From the NCBI GenBank assembly GCA_942486035.1, contig CALNXK010000039.1:2820001-2884000 (forward strand): DNA of 64,000 nt. Direction: 5' to 3'. This document shows positions 46,006 through 56,390 of the stretch, piece after piece; position 1 is the stretch's first letter, and each line of letters begins with the position of its first letter. The notes beneath the pieces were generated by a model, which was not told the DNA's origin, made no database searches, and saw only the letters and a list, made by a program, of their open reading frames with translations. The position numbers were made by a program, and so were the translations under genes. The DNA comes from Porites lobata. Its lineage: Eukaryota > Cnidaria > Anthozoa > Scleractinia > Poritidae.

Positions 46006-46520
46006 GTTATTTCATGAGGTAATGAGATATTAGAGAAACAGAACCTGTCTAGTTTAGTTTTGCAAGATACTCATAATGCTTGTTTGTTTTATTTACAACA
46101 ATTAGTCTGCCTAATTTCAAAAGCATAAATAGCTCTTTGGTTGTTCTCAGGTAACTCAACAAATGCTGAATGGAAAAAAAATCTATAATAAAAACAACAA
46201 TTATTCTTGTTTTTGTTGCTTATCAACAGGCTCTTTAGTGGTTTTGTAGGATGCTAGGGCAATCAGCACTGACCAAGCTGTTCACTAGTGCCTCTAGTGA
46301 CGGCCATCTCCCACTAATGAGCTAATTCACAGGTTGACGTGCTTCAATGATAACTTAATTTAACAATGGTTACTTTACTTCTCCCCTCTGGAGATGTTAT
46401 CTTTCTTCCCCTGGAGTTTGGACTCAACTTTACAAAAGGTAGTAAGTTTGTCTATCAAAAGAATATTCGGATTCCTGGTGCCTGGAGTTGTCCATTGAGA
46501 GTTACAGCCTCTCATTTGCA

Positions 46521-46614
46521 TCATGATTCAAAGGACACGCAATTCATGCACTCTTTCTTTCTTCTAATTTCAAGTCGAAATTTTAACTCCCTCTCATGCC
46601 TCTTATCTTCCATT
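46521..46614 (-). CDS. Candidate last exon of a Myb/SANT-like gene
   Basis: On the minus strand an exon beginning at 46614, after TTCACAGATTTGAAG, encodes MEDKRHERELKFRLEIRRKK and about ten more residues, then a stop at 46521-46523. Its phase fits the exon at 46895-47102: that one leaves two bases (AG), and this one starts with A, giving an Arg codon. The charged EDKRHEREL helix is typical of the C-terminal coiled coil of Myb/SANT-like proteins such as the one at 24880-25569. The splice sites are predictions only. Confidence 0.4.
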
Positions 46615-46894
46615 CTTCAAATCTGTGAAGGGTGCCAGAAAGCAGTAAAACTAACTTGATACAGCAAGTCTAAAAAATGACAACAATGATCATCACTTTC
46701 ATTTTTTTCATCATCATCACCATCATCATGATCATAATTACTGCCATTACGATTGTTTTTAAGAGCCACAACATTTCTTTTCAATCTTCCAAAAATAATA
46801 TTTTGTCTATATATAATTAATTAGCACTTACAGTCTCCAAATTAATTTTGCCACATACATTTTGAAAACCTTGAAACTAAAAAGCTGTATTCAC
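46615..46894. repeat. Intron-like spacer with a CAT/ATC-rich run
   Basis: Between the two candidate exons lies AT-rich sequence with an irregular TCA/ATC microsatellite at about 46692-46740. I see nothing else. Confidence 0.4.
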
Positions 46895-47102
46895 CTCTTC
46901 ATCTCAGCTTCTGGGGATTTACAGAGACTCAGACACACTGTTTCAATTGACTTCTCCATTTTTGTTTTCTTGCAACTTTTTGGTGTGGCACCTGTGATGC
47001 ACTTAGATCTCTTCCTTTCAGAACTACTATCATTAGTGTCTGAGACTACATCACTTTCTTTCTCAGAATTCAGTTCTGAACTATTTTCTGAGGTTACTGT
47101 TC
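46895..47102 (-). CDS. Candidate internal exon of a Myb/SANT-like gene
   Basis: About 69 codons are open between an acceptor (TTATCTTTTCGGCTAG, ending at 47103) and a donor (AGAG|GTGAAT at 46894). The protein is serine/acidic at first (NSSELNSEKESDVVSDTNDS), then has a basic nuclear-localisation-like patch (SSERKRSKC) and a helix (KTKMEKSIETVCLSLCKSPE). This layout matches the linker and C-terminal region of Myb/SANT-like DNA-binding proteins. The DNA-binding exon would lie to the right, but a Tigger-like element begins about 10 bp beyond the acceptor, and I did not find the exon beyond it. The gene could be a host gene or a Harbinger accessory gene. Confidence 0.42.
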
Positions 47103-47109
47103 CTAGCCG

Positions 47110-48480
47110 AAAAGATAATTACCGAATTTTTTCGGTTGTAAGGCACAGCATTTTTTCAAAGAAATTTTGCTTGATCAACCTCGATCTGTTCCAAAGTCAG
47201 GGTGTCTTATAGCCAAGTATTCTCATAAAATGAAATGCAAGAATGTCCTATTTTCTTACCTTAAACTGGTATAAAACAAAAAGTAGAAAAAATACAAAGC
47301 TTAGGGTATTGGTTATTGACTTTACTCGACATGGTGGTTCTGAAACTAACCGGGTTGGCTCTGAAAAGAGCCGTTTTATCTTCTCTGCTGCTGGTACGTT
47401 TTATTGTTGTTCTTCGCCTTTGCTATCGGTCTCAAATTCATTGTTGACAACCTCCTCTGCATTTTCCTCCTCATTCTCTTCGTCCCAAACTGCGTCGTCT
47501 TCTGAGCCATCCACTGCGTTAGCGATTCCACAGGACTTGAATGATTTCTGAATTGAATCTCTAGCGATCTCGTTCCAGGCACGATTGATCCAGGTTAACA
47601 CCAGTTCTTTGCTTAAGGCTCTCTTCTTTCCGGAAAGGGTGTACGTGAACGGGCCATTTACCATCCGTGTTTCATAGAGAATTCGGAGCTTGGCTTTGAA
47701 AGGCTTGTTCATGCACTTGTCGAGGGCCTGCAAAACTGGGAATAACAGCAACGTCAACATTTCGTCTCACAAGGAGGTCCTTGACAGCGTCGGTTAAATG
47801 GCCACGAAAAGAATCCTATACCAAAAGTGCTCGCTGGTGTGGCGTGAATCAAAGATTCTTCCTAATCCAGTCTTTTGTTCCTACAAAAGAAAAAGAAAGA
47901 AACAACTTTGATCAGGGCTACGGGCAAAAACTAATCAGAACGTACTTTTTATCTGATGATCGATATCGAAAGTGTCAGTTAAAGTGCACGTGCTTTGGAA
48001 ACATGATACGAATGATGTCACAAATCTGACAATCCCTGTGCTGAACAACTGTTCAGTCGAAATATGTACAGAATATAAACAAGAAAAGAAAAATGCCTTC
48101 TTCATCCATCCAGCCTTTCTTGTGTACTCAGACCTGCATTGTTGGTGGTATTTGGATTCGCAGCTGACGAACGCCTTTGAAAATGTCTTTTGACGGTAGT
48201 TTTCCTCTGTGGGCTTTAACTGCTAGGATGACTGTGAAACTCTGCTTGTCTCCACCACATGACAAAATCGGCACTGTTCGGTTGCCCGTGAATTCGAGTG
48301 TTCTCATGGCTGGCAGTTAAAACCGCATGGGGCTTTGACAATGTTTAAGATGTGGCTTAACTCGTAGTTATGACGTCTCCGGGCCCTCAGCACAAACTGA
48401 TGGAACTCGACGACCTTATCTTCCATGTCTGCTGGTAGACGCTGCGCCAATAACAGGTATAACAGTAAATGAGTACGTTG
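47110..48480 (-). pseudogene. Pogo/Tigger-like transposase remnant with one candidate terminal repeat
   Basis: TTACCGAATTTTTTCGG and the following TGTAAGGCACAGC (about 47118-47150) resemble the terminal repeats of Tigger-type elements. On the minus strand the DDE_1/CENP-B-like core is seen from about 48450 down: ADMEDKVVEFHQFVLRARRR, a decayed middle, then HQRALLVQDSFRGHLTDAVK (catalytic Asp, near 47780-47840). LQALDKCMNKPFKAKLRILY, ELVLTWINRAWNEIARDSIQ and KSFKSCGIANAVDGSEDDAV follow, and an acidic C-terminus ends near 47401. Frameshifts at about 47760 and several stops upstream disable it. The N-terminal DNA-binding part was not found. Confidence 0.75.
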
Positions 48481-50240
48481 CAGTTAGTTTTTGTTTTCAG
48501 TTAAATTTTTCTCCATTGCCATCAGTGCCTCACCAGTGATCTTTTCATCTTTTATAAAATAAATTGGTTATAATATGGAAAAAATGGCATGTGCACTGTA
48601 AGTGGGAAGTTAGGGTTGCATGCCTTAATGTTTGTGTTATATGAAAACTCTTTTAGGTATTTTTTTTCAGTTTTAATCTTGCCTTTTCAAAAACAATACC
48701 CAACTATTTAAGCTTATGTATGTGTGTATGTAAGCTTACATTTGTAAAAAAAATTAGCTTAAAGGAGCTGTTACGAAATTTAGCCAAATTCAGCCACTGG
48801 CAACTCAGCCACCAAATTGAGTCAAAAACAAAAATAACTGGTTAAAACATTGAAGTAATGTTTAAATTAAAATAACGCAGTAAGTACATAAGAAGGCACG
48901 GATGGGTAAAATTGAAGAAGGTTAAAGTGGATTGCATCTGGAGTTTTTGAAAACTGTTTAGCCTAACAGTTTTTCGAAGTTAACCTCTGTTGGTTGTAGC
49001 TTTAATTTTAATGCTGGGGAAACTTGTCTGTTTGTCACAAAACTGTGATTTTGTCATTAAGAAGTATTTCCTTCGCTAATTCATATGGCATTAAGCTCCA
49101 TACTGAATAAAGGTGAGTAACTGGAAAAACTAACCAAAATTGACTAGACTGCCATGAATCGGGGCCCCTATCCTCAATATCTCAGAATTGGAACACTTCT
49201 CGGTACATCCAATCTATAAAAATGGTTTTGCGTCAATCTCTTCTCTTACGAATCTTTCTGCGTTATTAATACTTTCAAAACCTGCCATGCAGGATAAAAG
49301 GTTGAGCAACCTGTATGTATATGCTAAGAAGTGATGAAAATAATGTCATTTTGCATATCAATCATACTATTAAAAACTTAAAAACAGGGCGGCCTCCTCT
49401 TCAAAGCTGACAGACGAAAGCCAGCACTTGACAACTTCAATTGTCCAACCTGATATCAAGGAAAAAATAAGCTTAATACTAAAAAAGGAATCTTCTCATG
49501 ACTCTAATGGAAACAGTAAGATGACATGAAGACAAGTTGATTCCAGGAGTTGACGCGGAGCTATGCGGGAGAAGATGAAGAGAAAGAAGAAGGAGAGGTT
49601 AACAACAGTAACCAATTTCAAGCCTGTTAAAACTCACTTTTTACATCTTTCGTCTTCCATGAGAATGATGCTGCTGCCGTTGACAAGCCAGCAATAGGGC
49701 CCAGGCTTTCCCAATTTTCAACATGGCCATTTCGCCGTTTGCAGTGCGGTATTTTCTTTAGAAATGCTGTTTTTCCAGAAAAATATTGCTATTTAAATGG
49801 CAGAAAAATGGAGTCCTTATTAGTGCTCAAGTAACCCAGAGGTTATTTTTTTACTTCGAAGGGTCAAAGCCATGTTCATTGCCCTTGTGAGAAGTGGGAG
49901 GATTGTCCCATTTACCCGATGGGTGCATGGTGTCTCATAAAAAGATTACAACTTCTTCAGAGAATACCATTTCTGGTGACAGCTTTAGTAATCAACTCAC
50001 GTTACAAAGACGTCACGCAAGTTTGGGCAAAAATAAGTTTATTGAGCCAAGCGGAAACTGCTGATCGATAGCTTGATAATAAACCTAAACGCTAAAGGGC
50101 CCAAACTGGGGTGATGAAAGTGGTAGTGGGTTGAAAGAAATAATTAGAAGACTAATGCATGATAGAAAACAAATGTGATATAGATGATACAACTTATGCC
50201 GAAAACATAGACTGGAGCTTATTTGCCATTGCGTGAACCG
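48481..50240. other. Gene-free stretch
   Basis: No gene is identified. A short plus-strand cysteine-containing stretch near 49860-49960 (translation includes CPCEKWEDCPIYPMGAWC) is interesting but has stops on both sides and no recognised family. The start of this interval may contain the right end of the Tigger-like element. Confidence 0.3.
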
Positions 50241-50244
50241 CGTG

Positions 50245-51250
50245 TTAATTTTGTTGCTGGGACAATTCTAAATAAACGAGATAAGCATCGCTTTTCCAAT
50301 CTCCCTGCAATTTGATTATCTCGGGAGGTATATGACAATCAAATGCGAAGGTCGCCCCTCCCCAGCGGAAACTATGTGGGGAATAAAGCGACGGATCTAA
50401 ATGGAGCTTAGACAAGACCCTAGAAAGAAAGACGCAAAATTGCTTGTAGGTGATGGGTGCTAAACCCGAACCAGAGAAAACTGAAAAAAGAGGAGTAGAC
50501 ACAGGGCCCGGGTTGATAGCTAAATGGCGACGTAGAGCTAAAAGTGGACAAAGACGAGACCCAGGGATCGCGGGAATGGGCAGAATAAGAGATCGTTGCT
50601 GACACTGGATAGTTTTCGTGGCGGAAACATGAATATTAGCGCCCGCAGACGTAAAAACCAAATTTGCCGCGTGTTGTCGGGTACGAGATTAGATTTGCGC
50701 AAAAAAGTAAAAAATGCGACTAAAAACAAAGCCCACATAGCCGCATGTAAGGGTATGCAAAAATGAAAAAGATCAAATGCAGCATGCAAGATTGAAGGGG
50801 TCATAGGAGATTTGCGAGAAACGGCTTGTCCTAAAAAACGCTTAACACCCCGCAGCAAAAGCTGAAAGTGATAAGTGAGATGCAAGTGAGTTCATAGCCC
50901 GCAAGGCAATGAGCATGTTTAAGGCTACTAATATGATTAAGTGCGGTACCGTACGCTCGTTTCTGAGCAACTAAATATGCGATATATAAGCTGATGGATT
51001 CAACATTGATAGGAAAAGGCTGAATAGCCCTCAGTTCACAAAAAGTCTGGTAACTACGAATATGAGCTGCTATGTTCTTCTGTGTAGACATTGCGTGAGC
51101 CAAGTTGATGAGACGTGCGACGAAAGACTGCAAATTGATGAGAGAAACATCTGTAGAAAGATGTTGGCCTGATCCCGGTGGCAGCTCTAGAAATGAAAAA
51201 CAAGAAAAACTAGATAAAAACATTGTCACGCAACGTGGAAAGAAAAACAA
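50245..51250 (-). pseudogene. Tyrosine recombinase (YR) of DIRS/Ngaro-like element 1
   Basis: It would integrate the circular DNA of the element by tyrosine-recombinase chemistry, leaving no target duplication. The N-terminal helical domain is at 50831-51250 (NIAAHIRSYQTFCELRAIQP, then ISLYIAYLVAQKRAYGTALN). The first catalytic Arg is in LVAFFTFLRKSNL near 50680-50715. The C-terminal block at 50245-50661 holds the H-x2-R box in SPHSFRWGGATFAF, the Trp in LQGDWKSDAYLVYLEL and the nucleophile Tyr of that same block. All catalytic positions appear present. Two frame changes (about 50885 and 50665) separate the parts. Confidence 0.8.
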
Positions 51251-51294
51251 GCAGAGTCAACATCTTGAAACTGGAAAACCTGACCAGAGTCATT

Positions 51295-52937
51295 TCAAAG
51301 ACAGTAGAAACTATCACGAGCTAAAGGATCGGAATGCCAACGACTAAGATAGTCCACAAACTGGTTATGTCTCCCTGGAACATGTAGCGCGTGAGCTTCA
51401 AAATCGAAGAGAGCGGCGGTGAACCACATTTGTTGCAGACAGCTCTGCGTAAAAGGATCTTTCGATGCATTGGACGTGATGACCGTGACTGCAGCAGAGT
51501 TATCGCATGCTACGATGAATTTGCGACCTTGTAACTGAGGGGCCCAGTGTTTAAGAGCGACAACTATCGTGAAAAGTTCTAGTGCATTTATATGAAGAGA
51601 AGACATAGAAATGCAGCCGGGGAAGACAAAACTGATGCACTCCATTTGACAAGTGGCACCGCCTCCTTGAAGGCAAGCGTCGGTGGAAAAATTGAGACTA
51701 TCAAAATCCCAGAGAAAAGGCTTGATAAGCGAAATGCGGCGATAGCGTGGAAGAAACTCAAGCCACCATTGAATGTCCAAAAGCATAGTAGCGGAGGTGG
51801 GATACTGGTAACTAGCTGCATGCTTGCACTAGCGAAGACTGTTAAGGAGTCTGGCCATAAATAATCTACCAGGCTTGACACACGCCGTTACAAACGAGAG
51901 CTTCCCAAGAAGGGATTGAAGGTGCTTCCTCATAAAAAATGAAGATTTTTGCCAGATTGTAAGTTCGGCTCGTAACTCCTCAAGACGTGAAGCGGGGACC
52001 TCGAGAGTAAAGGCTTCCGTATCAACTAAAATCCCGAGACAGATCATGGAGGTCGAAGGTGGCGTGTCTTGAGAGAAGAATCTAAACCAAGTTGTTGAAA
52101 TAATTGACCGAGTTGCGAAAACGCCTGACTAGCAAGAGACTGATATTCGGCTCCGTAAAAGTCATCCAGGTAAACATGTGCTGAAAATCCCTGTTCGTTG
52201 AAGATATGTACTACCGCTTTAGTTGTGCGCTGACAAATCAGGGCCGATGAGCGTAAACCAAAAGGACAATGAGTATCAAACTAAAATTTTCCTTGATAAC
52301 AAAAACCGAGTAAACTATAGTCCTTGGGATCGACGGGAAACTGTCTATAAGCACGGCGTAAGTCTTTCTTAAAAACGAGACAGTTACGGCCTTTAGCGAG
52401 AATAAATTCAACGAGCCGATCTATTCCAGGCAAACGTAACTTGAACTGGTCGCCCAAATAAGTATTAGAGGGAATGCCATCATTTACGGAAGATCCTTGA
52501 GGAAAACTAAGATCCATAACAACCCTCCGGGTCGAAGAGCCTCGTTTAGGGACTGTTTGAAGAGGAGAGCAAACAAAATCATCCGCAAAAGGTGGATAAT
52601 TGAAAGGACCCGCTATGGCATTGTAGGATAACTTGATGTCGATATACGCTTGCACGTGAGAATCAAAGTTTAAAGCTGAAGGATGATTACGTGAAGATGA
52701 GATGAGATGTGTACAGGCAGTGTAGTTTATCGGCCAGCCGTAGGTGAGGAAATCGACCACAATGTTATCGTGATAATTAGAAAGGAATGTTTTCCAGTTC
52801 GCGAGTAAAAGCGATGTGGGAACTAAAACCTTGCCAAAGGCATTTGGTTGATGATAACTTGAAGCAATTAAATATTGTACAACAGCTGCATAGTTGACAG
52901 ATTCATGTTTGTGTCCGTTCCGGGTCAAAGAGGTCAA
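51295..52937 (-). pseudogene. Reverse transcriptase and RNase H of DIRS/Ngaro-like element 1
   Basis: The N-terminal 218 codons (52281-52937) contain SSVNDGIPSNTYLGDQFKLR and RNCLVFKKDLRRAYRQFPVD, the RT fingers and first catalytic Asp. After a single stop near 52280, FDTHCPFGLRSSALICQR leads to the catalytic YLDDF near 52160-52180. A connection segment (LGILVDTEAFTLEVPASRLE, 51829-52047) follows. RNase H is at 51295-51786: SLNFSTDACLQGGGATCQME, HINALELFTIVVALKHWAPQ, ACDNSAAVTVI and GRHNQFVDYLSR. Placement of RT and RNase H upstream of the recombinase fits Ngaro/PAT-type DIRS elements; no methyltransferase is seen. Frame breaks occur near 52280, 52050 and 51790. Confidence 0.82.
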
Positions 52938-52957
52938 TGGATTGCGGTCTTGTGAAG

Positions 52958-53899
52958 CTAATAGTCACTGTGCCGGAATTGGAGTGCGGCGCTTCGGACA
53001 ATGCAACATGGGATGATCAGCCTTACAAACACGACAATGATGATGTTCTCTATAAGCCGCGCTGTCCTGTTTGTCACAGTCGCAAGTGGTGGTATAATTC
53101 CACGACTTACACGCGCCGGGCTTAACCGCCTGCTGGTTGTTTGGTGGAGTAATACTGCTGGAAGGCCAAGAGTTATTGTGCAAATTCTCGTAAGGTGAGG
53201 ATGATAGAAGGTCAGAATGGCAAAAAAAGGTCGCTGCCTGATCGTTAATTGCTTTAGTATCGTGCCTTCTAAATGTCGTTGCTCTACTTGCTTCACAACA
53301 AACTTATGAAAGGCCCGCACGCTGGACCATGAATAACTAATAGCTTTAATCATTAAAAGCTCAAGGTGCACCAAGAAAGCCTCTTTCAGCTTCACATCAT
53401 AAGTCTTGATCATGATTAAAAAGCCTGAAACAAACTCGGAGAGATTTAGTTTATCATACTCGCCTTGAATGCTTGGGACGAAATTGCGAGGCCAGTCTAT
53501 TGATCTCTTGACCTGTCGTTGTGCGGCTGGCTCGTTGACTTCCTCGGTTAAACCTTCAAACATGTGTTCTTGGGGGCGTTCCTGGTGGCTCAAACTGAGA
53601 AGTTTCAGTTCCAACTCAAGCTTTTCTTTTTGAAGCTGGATCAGCTGAAGCTGTTGATCGTAAGTGAGAAAGGATGCTGAATCCTCTGGAAAGATTGGCG
53701 GCGGAGAGGCGGCAGGAACCGTAGCTGGTTTGGATTTTGAGGTTTTGGACTGCTTTGCTGACTGAACATGCTGATCGCCTTTTTCCTCTAGATCGAAATC
53801 CTCGTGAAAGAATGAGCTCGGAGGAAAATCGTAGAGAAACTCGGGATCAAATGCTTTCTTGGATTGATGTTTTGGACAGTCGCCTGCGGAGCGTGCCAT
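52958..53899 (-). CDS. Gag-like ORF1 of DIRS/Ngaro-like element 1
   Basis: This 313-codon frame starts with MARSAGDCPKHQSKKAFDPE at 53899. The first third is acidic/proline-rich. A leucine/glutamine coiled coil follows (LQLIQLQKEKLELELKLLSL, about residues 85-110). A helical core (VSGFLIMIKTYDVKLKEAFL onward) has the look of a gag-like particle domain. The last part, in an overlapping frame at 52965-53183, ends with HHCRVCKADHPMLHCPKR, a cysteine/histidine motif like a zinc knuckle. A frameshift near 53200 probably joins the two. This is one of the longest open frames in the window and the first gene of the element. Confidence 0.7.
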   Translation of the reverse strand: MARSAGDCPKHQSKKAFDPEFLYDFPPSSFFHEDFDLEEKGDQHVQSAKQSKTSKSKPATVPAASPPPIFPEDSASFLTYDQQLQLIQLQKEKLELELKLLSLSHQERPQEHMFEGLTEEVNEPAAQRQVKRSIDWPRNFVPSIQGEYDKLNLSEFVSGFLIMIKTYDVKLKEAFLVHLELLMIKAISYSWSSVRAFHKFVVKQVEQRHLEGTILKQLTIRQRPFFAILTFYHPHLTRICTITLGLPAVLLHQTTSRRLSPARVSRGIIPPLATVTNRTARLIENIIIVVFVRLIIPCCIVRSAALQFRHSDY

Positions 53900-54184
53900 T
53901 CTAAGAAAAGATCTTGGAGAACAAATCGATGTGGAAAAAAAAAGAGCCTACGCGTCATCTCCTGATCTTACAAAAGATGTCCTTGCGGTCCGCACAGTCG
54001 ATTATAAGAGACATTCGATACCTCTATAATTGGTTAATTAACCATCATTAATAAATGATTTCTCGTTTTGCACTTTTACGCTGAGTTAGATCCTTCAACC
54101 AGGGTATATTACTAGTTAAGCTTTTTATTACTCTCACCAAACAAGCTTACTATAGTATAAAGAATCTTCATTTTTAATAACTAT
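53900..54184. other. 5' flank of DIRS element 1
   Basis: No coding is seen. DIRS and Ngaro elements should carry terminal repeats (inverted or split direct). I could not match this stretch to 50050-50240 by eye, so the element ends remain undefined. Confidence 0.35.
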
Positions 54185-55215
54185 TGTCTAGTGTTGGTAC
54201 ACTACTAGTGTTGGTGTTTATCTTGTGTGACCTCCTAACAATTAACAGTCCAGTAACATACCTATATAGATTAGCAGATGTAAGTATTCACTGTTGATTA
54301 AAATAGAAATATTATTGGTATCTTATTGATAAATGTGTCCAGGAACTCCAATGATCTACCAGCATTGGTATCCCAAGTATTGTCAAATAAAATACCTATA
54401 TTGCTATATTAAAGTGTGCAATGTAGACTAAAATTGGAATGCCATTGGTGTCTTATTGGGAACTTATTATTTTGTTTAGAAATTCCAATAATCTACCAGT
54501 CTTGGTATTAACCTTGTCAAATCTCCCAACTATTGTCCATTGAAATACCTGTATTAGTATATTAGAGTGTCCTATGTTGACTAAAATTGGAATACCATTG
54601 TTATCTTATCGGCAATTTTTTTTGGAATTCCAATAATCTACCAGCATTGGTATTTATCTTGTCAAATCTTGCAACTATTGTACATTGAAATACCTATTTT
54701 GGTATATTTAAGAGTCCAATGTTGATAAAAAGTGAAATAATAATGGTATCTTATTGGTAAATGTGTTAAAAAATTTCAGTAGTCTTCCAGGTTTAGTGTT
54801 TATCTTGCCGAATTTCCCATCTATTGTCCAATGAAATACCTATATCGGTAAATTTAAGTGTCCAGTGTTGACTAAAATTAAATTCTATTGCTGTCTTATT
54901 GGTAAATTTGATTAGAAATTCCAATAATCTACCAATGTTGGTGTTGAACTCGTCACTTCTTCCAATTATTGTCCAAAGAAACACCTATTTTGTTATATTA
55001 AAATGTCCAGTGTTGACTAATGTGGAATACCAGTAATCTAGTAATATTGGTATGATTTTTGTAAGGTTTCCCAGTAATACTCCAGTAAAGTATCTGTGTT
55101 GGGATTTTTCAATCAACGTCCTTGGTATAGCATTGGTATAATAATTATCGGTAGCCTTGAAAAAAGCCGATAATATACCAACATTAGCTTATCTTTTCGC
55201 ATATTTTCCAATGTT
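54185..55215 (+). repeat. Satellite array, about 145-bp unit, with near-palindromic motifs (satellite A)
   Basis: Units start with AATTCCAATAATCTACCAGC-type sequence at 54344, 54481, 54626, 54772 and 54917, giving periods of 137, 145, 146 and 145 bp. A diverged unit follows at about 55022, and the edges are less clear. Each unit has several TTGGTA/CCAAT motifs, for example ACCAATGTTGG near 54930. There is no coding potential. The array directly precedes the body of the composite repeat at 55240. It resembles the shorter array at 15690-15859. Confidence 0.75.
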
Positions 55216-55239
55216 ATTCCAATTTGTAATCGCTAATTT

Positions 55240-56095
55240 TTTCCTGTGACAGTGCGTGAATCTTTCCATATGTTTTTCAACTTCTGGATTGGACCAGTAA
55301 GCAAAAATATTAATTTTCTCATCACTTCAGGATGCCTATGGCTGCTAGTTGTGCTTTGTTCTTGTCCTGTGGTACATGTAACTTCATTTCTGTAATCTAT
55401 TTTTTTGTGTTGCCACAATTTGGAAAAATTATATAATCTATTATCATGCCTTGTGTCTTCCCCACATGCTGCACTGTTGATCCAATTAGTGGCTTTGTCA
55501 ATTTCTGGTATTAGATGCCTGCAAAGGGCCAACTCATGACTGCCTTAATATTGGACTGGTTTCTTACCAGGTTCCATTTGCTGCATGACAATCAAGATGA
55601 AAATCTACACCAGCTCAGAAATTTATTTCCGAACAACTCATGCTAAACGTTACACAGTGTACATGTACACGTGTACAACCTTTCCTGATGTATCCAACTT
55701 AATGTTAGGTTGGGAATTACATGAAGGGACATATATTGTTTAAGGGAGGGGGATAATTTCGAGCTAAAGATTTGCTCTTTACCTTCATCTCCCAGCAGTG
55801 CCCTTTTGTCAGTCTTAAGTAAAGTCCACAGTTCAAACCACTGTCATGGTTCCCAAATATTAAACTGGCAGACGTTTGCTCTTTGGAGATGTTGAACTCA
55901 ATAGTGTTGTGTGCATTCTTGAATCATGACTGAGTGGATCTTTCTCAGTGGGTCTTGCTGTTTTGGATGATGTAGAACGTTATACAGTTATCAGGGCTAA
56001 AAATAAATTTGGGACTTACTTCCAAACAAATATGAGCTTAATCGTGACGTCTCTCTTCTGACTGGAAAAATAATTAAAATAAAAAGAATAATAAC
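55240..56095 (+). repeat. Composite repeat body, copy 2
   Basis: This matches 58768-59640 along its length (shared: AATATTAATTTTCTCATCAC, GTGCTTTGTTCTTGTCCTGT, TTATCAGGGCTAAAAATAAA). The two end together at CTGGAAAAA.TAATTA...AAAAAGAATA. No protein is encoded in any frame that I can recognise. It begins where satellite A stops and ends where the recombinase gene of DIRS element 2 is cut off. Confidence 0.75.
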
Positions 56096-56390
56096 TTGTA
56101 GGTAACATGCAAAGGCATACAGTCTGTACATTCGAAAATGACACTTGTCCTCTTAAAATATTGTAATGGTGTGAACGTGTAATTTTTTCGATTCTTGGAA
56201 TTCTGTAAACGCTTGTTGATCAAGGGCAAGTCGGCTTTTAGACGAGGCCCTTGCGTTGTTTCACGAGACATAGGTTTACTGCAAGCTTGGCAAAAGTTCG
56301 CTTTCCTGTCATTTGGATAAGAGCAGGCGGGACATCTGCAGGGAGGCTTCCATGGGCATTCAGTCTATAGAGACAAGCATAAATTCACAG
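56096..56390 (-). pseudogene. N-terminal zinc-ribbon part of the DIRS element 2 recombinase ORF
   Basis: The minus strand encodes CPWKPPCRCPACSYPNDRKA followed by NFCQACSKPMSRE, with cysteines spaced C-x5-C-x-C-x2-C...C-x2-C (near 56270-56360). A basic stretch with PLINKRLQNSKNRKN follows. I recognise this cysteine-rich start from tyrosine-recombinase ORFs of cnidarian DIRS elements, where the recombinase core comes next. Here the frame ends near 56095, where composite repeat copy 2 begins, so the recombinase domain is absent. Confidence 0.55.

Noticed and set aside
46862..47212. Plus-strand 116-codon serine/leucine-rich frame
   Set aside because: It is the antisense of the candidate Myb/SANT-like exon; the minus-strand reading has splice sites and a more protein-like composition.
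47243..47551. Plus-strand serine-rich frame
   Set aside because: It is antisense to the acidic C-terminus of the Tigger-like transposase.
49860..49960. Short cysteine-containing plus-strand segment
   Set aside because: It has stops on both sides and no family recognised; too short to support a gene.
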